DNA of 64,000 bases from Bacteroidota bacterium (GTDB taxonomy: Bacteria > Bacteroidota > Bacteroidia > Flavobacteriales_C > GCA-002722245), in assembly GCA_026390935.1 (NCBI GenBank), contig JAPLEZ010000145.1, forward strand, positions 143,961-207,960, read 5' to 3'. The notes below the pieces were generated by a model that worked only from the letters and a program-made list of their open reading frames with translations, was not told the origin of the DNA and did not search any database. Below, piece by piece: positions 10,102 through 18,063 of the stretch (the stretch's first letter is position 1; each line of letters starts with the position of its first letter). Position numbers and translations under genes: made by a program.

Positions 10102-11538
10102 TTATCTGGTATTTTTAAAGTCGCTCTCGGTATCAACAATAATTTTCTCGTTCCTATTGGCCAATTCCCATGCGGTAAAGAAAACCAAACGGGCAATTTT
10201 TTCCACTTTATCAAAGTTGATTTTATCAACAGTATCGCTTGGTTGATGGTAATCGGCGTGAGTTCCATTAAAATAAAAAATAACCGGAATACCATTTTTC
10301 GCAAAATTGTAATGATCGGAACGGTAGTAAAAACGATTAGGGTCTTCTGGCGCATTAAAGGTATAATCCAATTCTAGCTTAGTGTACATGGTATTTGCGC
10401 TATCGCTGATTTTATGCAATTGAGAGCTTAATTTATCACTTCCAATCAAGTACACATAATCGGGATTGGTTCCATGCTTTTCATCAATACGACCTATCAT
10501 ATCAATGTTTAAATCGGCAACGGTACTTGCTAAAGGAAAAATAGGGTTAGAAGTATAAAAAGAAGAACCCAACAAACCCTTTTCTTCGCCTGAAACAGTC
10601 ATGAATAAAATACTTCGTCTTGGACCATGACCCTCTTTTTTTGCTTGCTGAAAAGCTTTAGACAGTGCTATCACAGCCGCAGTTCCCGAACCATCATCAT
10701 CGGCACCATAATAAATTTTACCATCATGTATGCCCAAATGATCGTAATGAGCTGTTATCACTACAACTTCATTTTTCAAATCACTGCCTTCTACATAACC
10801 CAACACGTTTTCAGAAGAAACTTTATCGGACTCGATACTGATTTTTATTCCAACAGTGCACTCCAATTCTTTGTTAGAAAAGTTTTTCATTTTGATTTTA
10901 AAACGAAGTGCTTTCTTAGCCGACTTAATAGATAAAAAGAAAAGCGGGGTTGAATGTTTCGCGTCTGTTTCTAATACTTTAAGCTTCTCGGCCCGCAAAC
11001 GATAGCCAGACAAATTCATTTTAGTAGCAGCCTTTTCATCTATCAAAAAAACAGCGCTTGCTCCCGAATTCATTAATTCCTTTATTTCCTTTTCCGTATA
11101 GCCTTTCAACATTGTAAAAACAACCTTGTCTTTTAAGTTGCTAGTGGGTTTGGTAATAAAAATGGCCTTATCAGCAGAAATCTCCGCATTTGAAAAATTA
11201 GAAAGATGATAATAGTCGACCAAAAAATCTAACTCTTTTCCATTGATATTAATGCTTACTTGCTCTGGCTTTATAGTAGACAAATAAAACGGCTGAAAGT
11301 ATGTGTTGTTATAGGGCGCTATTCCAAATGAGTTGAATTGCTTGGCAATATATCTTGCTGCCTTTTTTTGTCCGGGTTGTGCAGTTTCCCTTCCTTCTAA
11401 AGAATCAGAAGCGAGCACTGTAATAAATTCCTTTATATCGCTTGAACGAACAAACGTAGAATACTTTATTGCTACAGAATCCTGCGCAAATAAAGACATT
11501 CCCAGACTTAAAAAGCAAAAAACACAAATGTATTTCAT
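10102..11538 (-). CDS. M28 family zinc aminopeptidase, secreted
   Basis: 478 residues with an N-terminal signal peptide ending FAQ. A PA-like inserted region spans about residues 100-200. The M28 metal ligands are visible: the ITAHYDHLG motif (H264, D266), GADDDGSGTAA (bridging Asp near 280), SGEEKGLLGS (E318-E319), DMIG (near 346) and HADYHQPSDT near the C-terminus. It probably acts as a periplasmic or secreted aminopeptidase. It is followed upstream on the same strand by rpiB with a 1-bp gap, so the two may be co-transcribed. Confidence 0.9.
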   Translation of the reverse strand: MKYICVFCFLSLGMSLFAQDSVAIKYSTFVRSSDIKEFITVLASDSLEGRETAQPGQKKAARYIAKQFNSFGIAPYNNTYFQPFYLSTIKPEQVSININGKELDFLVDYYHLSNFSNAEISADKAIFITKPTSNLKDKVVFTMLKGYTEKEIKELMNSGASAVFLIDEKAATKMNLSGYRLRAEKLKVLETDAKHSTPLFFLSIKSAKKALRFKIKMKNFSNKELECTVGIKISIESDKVSSENVLGYVEGSDLKNEVVVITAHYDHLGIHDGKIYYGADDDGSGTAAVIALSKAFQQAKKEGHGPRRSILFMTVSGEEKGLLGSSFYTSNPIFPLASTVADLNIDMIGRIDEKHGTNPDYVYLIGSDKLSSQLHKISDSANTMYTKLELDYTFNAPEDPNRFYYRSDHYNFAKNGIPVIFYFNGTHADYHQPSDTVDKINFDKVEKIARLVFFTAWELANRNEKIIVDTESDFKNTR

Positions 11539-11539
11539 G

Positions 11540-11968
11540 CTAACAAGCTATTTTATTAACTCGGTTAGCATGTCTTCCTCCTTCAAAATCAGTTGAAACA
11601 AAAGCTTCTACAATTTCTATTGCGAGTTCTTTTGAAATAAAGCGAGAGGGAAGTGCCACTACATTAGCATTGTTATGTTGACGAGCTAGTTGAGCAACTT
11701 CAACATTCCAGCACAAAGCTGAACGCACATTTTGGTGCTTATTTGCTGTCATATTAACTCCATTTGCACTTCCGCAAATCAATATTCCTAATTTATAAGC
11801 ACCATCATTAACAGCCTTAGCTAACGGATGAGCATAATCAGGATAATCACAACTTTGATCGGAGTTGGTTCCGAAATCCTTTATTTGATGGCCTTTCGAC
11901 TGCAAATATTCTTTTATTGTATCTTTCAGCAGGTATCCTGCATGGTCGGCGGCAATTGCAATTTCCAT
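11540..11968 (-). CDS. rpiB: ribose-5-phosphate isomerase B
   Basis: 142 residues. Interconverts ribose-5-phosphate and ribulose-5-phosphate in the pentose phosphate pathway. The RpiB/LacAB signature is present: AIAADHAGYLLK at the N-terminus, the catalytic-site stretch LICGSANGVNMTANKH near residue 64, and NNANVVALPSRFI. It is the first gene of a probable two-gene unit with the M28 peptidase. Confidence 0.93.
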   Translation of the reverse strand: MEIAIAADHAGYLLKDTIKEYLQSKGHQIKDFGTNSDQSCDYPDYAHPLAKAVNDGAYKLGILICGSANGVNMTANKHQNVRSALCWNVEVAQLARQHNNANVVALPSRFISKELAIEIVEAFVSTDFEGGRHANRVNKIAC

Positions 11969-12408
11969 GGTTACGATATTAACATTTTACAAACAGTTCT
12001 TTTTTTTAAAAAATTAAACAACTGTTTTTTAGTGGTTTAACTTAGTGAGTTGTTAACAGGATTAATGTTCAGTAATAATAATGAGTCTGATAACTTTGAG
12101 GTAAAAATAGTCAGTTAATCTTAATAATAATTCTAATGCGTAATGTTATTTGAAAAGAAAAACGATTAAGTGAAAACTTAAGGTAAAAGAGTTAACAAAA
12201 TATAAACACTAAATATTGGAGGGTTTATTAACTTTATAAAAATTATCAATATTGTTAAAAACAAACTATTCACCTAATTATCAATTGATTCAAAAATTTA
12301 TGTAGTTGATAACCGGTTAATAAAGATGGATTAATCAACATTCCAAATAAAAGAGAAAAAGATAAACACAATACTAACAGGATATATTACAATAACATAA
12401 AAGATAAA
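11969..12408. other. 440-bp AT-rich divergent spacer between rpiB and nadA
   Basis: No credible gene is present. The stretch is strongly AT-rich and repeatedly contains GTTAAC or GTTAA (near 12052, 12113, 12191, 12255) and TTATCAA or its complement TTGATAA (near 12244, 12279, 12307). It must hold the nadA promoter. No clean TTATCCACA-type DnaA box was found, so I do not call it an origin. Confidence 0.4.
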
Positions 12409-13404
12409 ATGAATTTTAATATTAATGATATTGAGGAGAAAGGGTACTTAGACGTTTCTGTGAATCCTTCCTTAGATTTGTTCCATGAAATTGAAAAACT
12501 CAAAAAGGAAAAAAATGCAGTCATCTTAGCGCACTATTATCAGGATTCCGATATTCAGGATATTGCTGATTATATCGGAGATAGTTTAGGTTTATCGCAA
12601 CAGGCTGCTAAAACCAATGCCGACATTATTGTTTTCGCTGGTGTTCAGTTTATGGCAGAGACAGCAAAGATTTTATCTCCACAAAAAAAGGTTTTACTGC
12701 CCGATTTAAAGGCTGGTTGTTCACTAGCAGATTCTTGTCCGGGAGATGAATTTAAAAAGTTTAAAGATGCACATCCAGATCATTTAGTGATTTCATATGT
12801 AAATTGTTCAGCGGAAATTAAAGCATTAACAGATATCGTTTGTACATCAAGTAATGCTTTACAAATCATTGAAAGTCTGCCAAAAGAGCAAAAAATAATA
12901 TTTGCTCCCGACAAAAACTTAGGAGCTTACCTAATTAAAAAAACAGGACGAACTATGGTTTTGTGGGATGGATCCTGCATGGTTCATGAAATTTTTTCCT
13001 TAGAAAAGATAGCTCAATTGAAAAACAGGCATCCTAATGCACAATTACTAGCTCATCCAGAGTGTGAGGCGTCGTTATTACAAATGGCTGATTACATCGG
13101 TTCTACAACAGGAATATTAAACTATTCTGTTAAGAGTGATTGTAAAGAATTCATTGTTGCTACAGAAGCTGGAATTATCCATCAGATGCAAAAGAGTTCG
13201 CCTGAAAAAACATTTATTCCTGCACCTCCTAACAATACATGTGCTTGTAATGATTGTCCGCATATGAAACTAAATACTTTAGAAAAATTATACAATTGTT
13301 TGAAGTATGAATTACCTGCTATTGAAATGAATGCAGCGTTAATTGAACAAGCTAAAAAACCAATTATTAGAATGTTGGAAATTTCGGAGAAATTAGGATT
13401 ATAA
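12409..13404 (+). CDS. nadA: quinolinate synthase
   Basis: 331 residues. NadA condenses iminoaspartate with dihydroxyacetone phosphate to quinolinate in NAD synthesis, using a 4Fe-4S cluster. The N-terminal motif [20 protein letters not shown] is diagnostic. Candidate cluster cysteines are C104 ([10 protein letters not shown]), C190 (WDGSCMVHE) and C283 (CNDCPHM), at the family positions. nadB and nadC are not in the window. A MORN-repeat gene begins 3 bp after the stop, so it is probably on the same transcript. Confidence 0.95.
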   Translation: MNFNINDIEEKGYLDVSVNPSLDLFHEIEKLKKEKNAVILAHYYQDSDIQDIADYIGDSLGLSQQAAKTNADIIVFAGVQFMAETAKILSPQKKVLLPDLKAGCSLADSCPGDEFKKFKDAHPDHLVISYVNCSAEIKALTDIVCTSSNALQIIESLPKEQKIIFAPDKNLGAYLIKKTGRTMVLWDGSCMVHEIFSLEKIAQLKNRHPNAQLLAHPECEASLLQMADYIGSTTGILNYSVKSDCKEFIVATEAGIIHQMQKSSPEKTFIPAPPNNTCACNDCPHMKLNTLEKLYNCLKYELPAIEMNAALIEQAKKPIIRMLEISEKLGL

Positions 13405-13407
13405 AAA

Positions 13408-14961
13408 ATGGTTCAAAATTTAAAGTTTAAGGTTCAGCGTTTATTTTTTGGCTTATGCCTTATAACTTATAGCTTTTCATATTGTCAGGATTCCACACAA
13501 TTTAAAATTTACTATTATCCTTCAGGAATAAAATCCAGTGAAGGATATTTAAGCATGGGAAAACCTGATAAATATTGGAAAACATATTTTGAAAATGGAA
13601 AAATTAGAACAGAAGGAAATCGTAAAAACTTTGAATTAGATAGTATCTGGAAATTTTATTCTGACAACGGACAATTAAGTTCAACGATTGAATACAAAAA
13701 CGGAAAGAAACACGGTTGGAAAACAAATTATGACTCACTTCTTATTTCAAAAGAACATTTTGTTAATGATGAAAAAGAAGGCTGGTCGTACAGTTATTAT
13801 TCTTCAGGAAAAGTAAAAACAGAAGGCTGGTTTGAAAAGGGAAAGCAAGTTGGTAAAGCTTATAAGTACAGTGAAAATTCTGATACTTTAATTATTGAAA
13901 TAAGCATTTATAAAAATGGAATTCTTCAAAAAAAAGAAGACATTAATAGCATTGATAAATTAGGTAAAAAACAAGGAGCCTGGAAGTGGTTTTATCCCAA
14001 TAAAACAATAAAAGCAGAAGGGTATTTTAAAAATGATTTATTGCACGGATATTATAAAAGCTATGATATTTCGGGCAATTTGAAAGAAGTATTTAAATAT
14101 GAAAACGGAGTAAAAATTGAAAATGCTCCAGAGCTCGCAAAAGTAGAAGTGAAAAAAGAATATTATCCCAACATGAAAGTCAAATCATCGGGAGCTTACA
14201 TAGATGGAAAAAAAGAAGGTGCACATAAATTTTTTGATGAGCAAGGCAATGTAACAGCAACTAAAATTTACAAGGATGATGTGGAGATAGGTAGCGGAAT
14301 TATTGGTAATTCAGGAAAACGAGATGGCGAATGGAAAGAATTTTATGAAGATGGACAAGTAAAAGTAAGCGGTCTTTTTAAAAACGATGTAAGGGTAGGA
14401 AAATGGATTTATTACTATCCCAATAAACAAATAGAACAGATAGGCGAGTACAACGCTAAAGGACTTCCTGTTGGTGAATGGAAGTGGTATTATGCCTCAG
14501 GAAAATTATTGAGAGAAGAGAGATTTGATGGTGGTTTGGAAGAAGGTCTTTTGATTGAATATTCGGAAGCAGGAAAAGTAATTACAAAAGGTTCATTTGT
14601 TCTGGGTTTTAAAGAAGGTGAATGGATTTATGAAATGGGTGTTTACAAAGAAATTGGATCGTACAAAAACGATTTAAGAGAAGGTGTATGGAAGCACATT
14701 TACACCGATAATAATAAACTTCGATTTGAAGGATCTTTTCAAATGGGAAATGCAGTTGGACATCATAAATTTTATTATCCTTCGGGAATGCTGAAATCAG
14801 AAGGACCTTATGTTGGAGGAGCAAAAAATGGCGATTGGAAATATTATGATGAGGCAGGAGAAATAGAAAAAATAATTACTTTCAGGAACGACGAAGAATA
14901 TAAAATTAACGGACTTAAAGTAAATCCAGAAGAGCAAAAAGATGAAGGAAAAAAGCAATAA
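13408..14961 (+). CDS. exported YwqK/MORN_2-repeat protein
   Basis: 517 residues. An N-terminal hydrophobic segment ending in FSYCQ is a probable signal peptide. The remainder is almost entirely tandem repeats of about 22-25 residues with the pattern Y-sG-Kk-eG-ykng-k-GkWkyYy, typical of the YwqK/MORN_2 family (often annotated as antitoxin-like without evidence). At least fifteen degenerate units can be counted. The last 20 bp overlap the following histidine kinase gene, which suggests translational coupling. The function is unknown; an extended surface or periplasmic beta-rich structure is inferred. Confidence 0.75.
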   Translation: MVQNLKFKVQRLFFGLCLITYSFSYCQDSTQFKIYYYPSGIKSSEGYLSMGKPDKYWKTYFENGKIRTEGNRKNFELDSIWKFYSDNGQLSSTIEYKNGKKHGWKTNYDSLLISKEHFVNDEKEGWSYSYYSSGKVKTEGWFEKGKQVGKAYKYSENSDTLIIEISIYKNGILQKKEDINSIDKLGKKQGAWKWFYPNKTIKAEGYFKNDLLHGYYKSYDISGNLKEVFKYENGVKIENAPELAKVEVKKEYYPNMKVKSSGAYIDGKKEGAHKFFDEQGNVTATKIYKDDVEIGSGIIGNSGKRDGEWKEFYEDGQVKVSGLFKNDVRVGKWIYYYPNKQIEQIGEYNAKGLPVGEWKWYYASGKLLREERFDGGLEEGLLIEYSEAGKVITKGSFVLGFKEGEWIYEMGVYKEIGSYKNDLREGVWKHIYTDNNKLRFEGSFQMGNAVGHHKFYYPSGMLKSEGPYVGGAKNGDWKYYDEAGEIEKIITFRNDEEYKINGLKVNPEEQKDEGKKQ

Positions 14962-16471
14962 AACAAAAGCTTCATCCGGCGAAAAAGGCAAAAAACTGGA
15001 AATAGAAAGCCAGTTGCGCATAAGCGAAGAAAAACACAGAATGCTTTTCTCTAAAGCCAACGACTCCATTTTTATTATTAAAGACAATAAAGTGATTGAT
15101 TGTAATGAGAAATCACTGGAGATGTTTGCCTGCACACAAAATGAAATTATTGGAAAGGCGATGTATCATTTTTTGCCCGAGAAACAACCAGACGGCGCCG
15201 ACTCCATTTTAAATTTTTATGATCTTACACTGCTTGCTTCAAATGGACAATCGCAGTTTTTTTATTGGAAATTTTTGCGTTTTAAAGGCGAGCAATTTGA
15301 TGCAGAAGTGAGTTTAAATTCTTTTGTAGTGAACGGGGAAAATATGTTGCAGGCGATAGTACGCGACATTACACGCAGAAAGGAAGCAGAGGAATTTAAA
15401 AACAAAAGCATCAAGAGTTATTTCGAGATTTTTAATACTAGTTCCGACTATATTTTCATTATCAATGAGCAGGAATACATCATTGATGTTAACAAGTCAA
15501 CCATAGATCGATTCGGTATTTCCAAAGAGGAGATCATTGGAAATACTTTTAAAATACTAAGTGATCAGATTAGAAATGATTTTGCGATTTTTCAAAAGAA
15601 TATTAATGAAAGCTGGAAAAAGCAAAAAAAATTCGATTGGTGGGGGAAAACGCGCAAGGGAGAAATTTTCCCAATGGAGATCATTTTACGCAATGGATCT
15701 TATTTTGGAAAAAATGTGTTGATTGTCAATGCCCGTGATATTTCTGAGCGTGTAATGGCGGAAGAAGAAAGGCTAAGAGCTGAAATTGCTGAAGCGAATT
15801 CTACTTTTTTAAAGAAAGAAATTGATGAAAGAAAAATCAGTGAGGAAAAGCTGAAAGAAACTTTGTCGGAAAGAGAAATGCTGTTGAAAGAAGTTCACCA
15901 CCGTGTAAAAAACAACCTTCAGGTGATCTCTAGTATCCTTAATTTGCAGTCTTCTTATGTTAAGGATCAATACACGCTTTCCATGCTTAAAGAGTGTCGC
16001 GACAGAATTAAATCCATGTCGTTTATTCACGAAAGTTTGTACCAAACGAAAAACTTTTCTCATGTGGATTTCGGCGACTATTTGAAAAGCTTGTGTTCCA
16101 ATTTATTGTACTCTTATTCTGTAAGTGGTAGGGTAACACTGAATTACGATATTGACAATATTTTTTTAACGCTCGATACGGCAATTCCTGCAGGACTCAT
16201 TGTAAACGAGCTCGTGTCAAATTCGTTGAAATATGGCTTTCCAGATAATCAAAAGGGAAACATTTTTGTATCTTTGAAGAGCACGAAGAAAGGACTTAAT
16301 GTTTTAATTGTTGAGGACGACGGAGTGGGTATGCCACCAAGCGTAAATTTTAAGGAAACAGATTCTCTGGGATTACAGCTGGTAGTAACCTTGTCGGATC
16401 AAATTGACGGAGAAATAACATTGAAGGAAGGAAAAGGGGCTTGTTTTGTAATAGAATTTAAAGCAAATTAA
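14942..16471 (+). CDS. cytoplasmic PAS sensor histidine kinase (HisKA_2 type)
   Basis: 509 residues without membrane segments. Two PAS domains lie at about residues 28-145 and 155-272, each followed by a D-IS/T-R PAC motif (RDITRRKEAEE, RDISERVMAEE). A coiled coil (275-310) leads to the HisKA_2 dimerisation motif LLKEVHHRVKNNLQVIS, with the phospho-acceptor histidine at about 319. The HATPase domain follows, with the N box NELVSNSLKYGF and the G1 box VEDDGVGMP. The likely partner is the LytTR regulator 5 bp downstream. The sensed signal is unknown; a cytoplasmic small molecule or redox cofactor is plausible for PAS domains. Confidence 0.9.
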   Translation: MKEKSNKTKASSGEKGKKLEIESQLRISEEKHRMLFSKANDSIFIIKDNKVIDCNEKSLEMFACTQNEIIGKAMYHFLPEKQPDGADSILNFYDLTLLASNGQSQFFYWKFLRFKGEQFDAEVSLNSFVVNGENMLQAIVRDITRRKEAEEFKNKSIKSYFEIFNTSSDYIFIINEQEYIIDVNKSTIDRFGISKEEIIGNTFKILSDQIRNDFAIFQKNINESWKKQKKFDWWGKTRKGEIFPMEIILRNGSYFGKNVLIVNARDISERVMAEEERLRAEIAEANSTFLKKEIDERKISEEKLKETLSEREMLLKEVHHRVKNNLQVISSILNLQSSYVKDQYTLSMLKECRDRIKSMSFIHESLYQTKNFSHVDFGDYLKSLCSNLLYSYSVSGRVTLNYDIDNIFLTLDTAIPAGLIVNELVSNSLKYGFPDNQKGNIFVSLKSTKKGLNVLIVEDDGVGMPPSVNFKETDSLGLQLVVTLSDQIDGEITLKEGKGACFVIEFKAN

Positions 16472-16476
16472 GAGAT

Positions 16477-17235
16477 ATGAGCAACATTAGGGTATTGGTC
16501 GTTGAAGACGAAAATATTGTGGCCAAAGACATTCAGATGAGTTTGGAAAAAATGGGATACAACGTCATCGGAACAGCTTCCTCCGGCGAAAAAGCTTTGG
16601 AAATTCTGAAGGAAAATCAGCCAAGCATTATTTTGATGGACATCATGCTCAAAGGAAAAATGAGTGGAATTGACACCGCCGAAATAGTGAAAAACGAATA
16701 CGATTTACCCATTATATTTTTAACAGCATACGCCGACGAGAGTACGCTCTCCAAAGCAAAAATCACCGAACCTTACGGTTATATTCTTAAACCATTCAAA
16801 GAAATTGATTTACACACATCCATCGAAATGGCGCTTTACAAGCACAAAAAAACAATGGAATTAAAGAAAGAAGTAAAGGTTTTTTCGGCAATTTTAGACG
16901 AAAGAACTTCTCCTGATTTTATTTTCATTCGTGCAAAATCAAAGTTGGTGAAGATTAAAATGGCCGATCTTTTTTATGTAGAAGCATTGAAGGATTATGT
17001 TATTTTTCACACCGCCAGTGAAGATTTCACGCTGCACTCTACGATGAAGGATATTGAGACAAAACTGCCCGCCAGTCAATTCATTCGTGTTCATCGTTCG
17101 TTCATCGTTCGCGTAGATCGCATTATTTCTTTGGAGCAATCACAAGGAATTTTGTATCTCGAAGGTGATGAAACACCAATTTCTATTGGCGGATCTTATA
17201 AGGATGATTTGTTGAACAGATTGAATTTCGTTTAA
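16477..17235 (+). CDS. LytTR-family response regulator
   Basis: 252 residues. A CheY-like receiver domain (residues 4-120) has acidic residues VEDEN, phospho-acceptor D55 (ILMDIM), and the conserved Thr and Lys (LTAY, LKPF). A LytTR DNA-binding domain occupies about residues 150-250, with FYVEALKDYVIFHT and FIRVHRSFIVRVD typical of the family. It is encoded directly behind the HisKA_2 kinase, its probable partner. Its stop overlaps the start of the next small membrane protein gene (TAATG). Confidence 0.93.
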   Translation: MSNIRVLVVEDENIVAKDIQMSLEKMGYNVIGTASSGEKALEILKENQPSIILMDIMLKGKMSGIDTAEIVKNEYDLPIIFLTAYADESTLSKAKITEPYGYILKPFKEIDLHTSIEMALYKHKKTMELKKEVKVFSAILDERTSPDFIFIRAKSKLVKIKMADLFYVEALKDYVIFHTASEDFTLHSTMKDIETKLPASQFIRVHRSFIVRVDRIISLEQSQGILYLEGDETPISIGGSYKDDLLNRLNFV

Positions 17236-17495
17236 TGAACAAAGCTAATCTATTGAAGGGCGCATCTTGGTTTATTGCAGTTGTAGCCGTGCTTTCCTTG
17301 ATTTTATTTCTGGTGAGCGGACTTTTGAAAGATCACCTTTTTGATCTCATTCTGTTTGTGGGAATGCTTTTTATCATCTCCGATTTACTAAAGAAATACA
17401 AAGCCGAAAAAAAGAAATGGCATATACCTGCAATTATCTTCTTCGCAGCTGTATCGGTGCTTTATATAGTTTACTTTTTTGTGGTTTCGAAGTAA
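17235..17495 (+). CDS. small membrane protein, three predicted membrane segments
   Basis: 86 residues. Hydrophobic segments lie at about residues 8-30, 32-50 and 62-82, with the Lys-rich stretch LLKKYKAEKKKWH before the last. The start ATG overlaps the stop of the LytTR gene by one base, a strong sign of coupling. The family is not recognised. It could be a membrane accessory of the two-component system, but this rests only on the position. Confidence 0.7.
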   Translation: MNKANLLKGASWFIAVVAVLSLILFLVSGLLKDHLFDLILFVGMLFIISDLLKKYKAEKKKWHIPAIIFFAAVSVLYIVYFFVVSK

Positions 17496-17538
17496 GGCCA
17501 GGTTAAACTATTGCAAAACGAATGGGAACGCATGGAAA

Positions 17539-17584
17539 ATGGTCCGGTAATGTCCTCCTGACGAAGGAAGGATCTATCGCCCTC
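17539..17584 (+). repeat. left inverted repeat of the GIY-YIG element (stem type i)
   Basis: About 45 bp. It matches in reverse complement the repeat at 17935-17980 with a single 1-nt indel. It carries the type i stem sequence (GTCCTCCTGACGAAGG followed by AAGGATCTATCGCCCT) also found at 50615-50719 and 60896-60995. Here the CGCCCT end points towards the nuclease gene. Confidence 0.9.
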
Positions 17585-17599
17585 TAATTCACAAATCAT

Positions 17600-17607
17600 T
17601 ATATTTG
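17600..17607 (+). promoter_or_regulatory. -7 promoter element (TATATTTG) of the GIY-YIG gene
   Basis: A perfect TAnnTTTG element inside the inverted-repeat unit, 19 nt upstream of the start codon. The gene therefore appears to carry its own promoter within the element. Confidence 0.55.
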
Positions 17608-17626
17608 CTTCGCCAACTAAATATTA

Positions 17627-17929
17627 ATGGACCACAATTATTTCGTTTATATTCTTACTAATCCTAAGAAAACAGTTTTATATACTGGTGTTACCAATGA
17701 CTTAGCAAATCGTGTGAATGAGCATTTTGAAAAGCGAGGAAATCCATCTTCGTTTGCAGGAAAATATTATTGTTTTAATTTGATTTACTATGAGCGCTTT
17801 GATCAAATAGAACACGCTATAGAAAGGGAAAAGGAAATTAAAGGATGGAGAAGGGAAAAGAAGGAAAAGTTGATTGTGGCCTTTAATCCGGAATGGAAAT
17901 TTTTAAACAATGAGATGATGGATTTGTGA
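17627..17929 (+). CDS. GIY-YIG nuclease family protein (YhbQ/UPF0213-like)
   Basis: 100 residues, a stand-alone GIY-YIG domain. The motif lies in FVYILTNPKKTVLYTGVTND (residues 6-25), with YTG in place of YIG. The conserved Arg is in NRVNEHF and the metal-binding Glu is probably in EREKEIKGWRREKK (residues 67-80). Such small proteins are common and often multi-copy in Bacteroidota, with no settled role. Here the gene is enclosed by inverted repeats of a type that also occurs as gene-free hairpins at 50.6 and 60.9 kb. Cleavage of those hairpins or their mobilisation is a hypothesis. Confidence 0.9.
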   Translation: MDHNYFVYILTNPKKTVLYTGVTNDLANRVNEHFEKRGNPSSFAGKYYCFNLIYYERFDQIEHAIEREKEIKGWRREKKEKLIVAFNPEWKFLNNEMMDL

Positions 17930-17934
17930 AGTAT

Positions 17935-17980
17935 AGGGCGATAGATCCTTCCTTCGTCCAGGAGGACATTACCGGACCAT
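17935..17980 (-). repeat. right inverted repeat of the GIY-YIG element (stem type i)
   Basis: Reverse complement of the left repeat at 17539-17584 except for one extra C (GTCCAGGAGG instead of GTCAGGAGG). It starts 6 bp after the nuclease stop codon. Beyond the stem, both copies share ATTACCGGACCAT and then diverge. Confidence 0.9.
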
Positions 17981-18063
17981 ATTCACTGCACTTCCGCCAT
18001 TAGTGCCTCGAGGTGACCAATAAATTAAATTTTGCAGTTTGCACTTCTTAGAAAGAATAATTC

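Larger units (their letters stand above)
17539..17980 (+). mobile_element. candidate mobile unit: GIY-YIG nuclease gene between inverted repeats
   Basis: A 442-bp unit consisting of near-identical inverted repeats of about 45 bp around one nuclease gene that has its own -7 promoter element. The same repeat occurs without a gene as hairpins elsewhere in the window. Direct target duplications were not recognised. The claim of mobility is inference from this architecture; what is seen is only the inverted repeats, the gene and the additional copies. Confidence 0.55.

Noticed and set aside
11969-12408. Replication origin
   Set aside because: AT-rich and divergent, but no TTATCCACA-type cluster and no dnaA or similar origin-linked gene nearby.
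13408-14961. Toxin-antitoxin function for the YwqK-like protein
   Set aside because: The label comes from automatic naming of the repeat family; there is a signal peptide and no toxin partner next to it.
17627-17929. GIY-YIG gene as intron-borne homing endonuclease
   Set aside because: It is not inside a gene or an intron, lacks a DNA-recognition extension, and is of the short YhbQ-like type.
17539-17980. Ordinary insertion sequence
   Set aside because: No transposase, no recognisable target duplication; the only gene is a GIY-YIG nuclease, so it is listed as a candidate element of another type.
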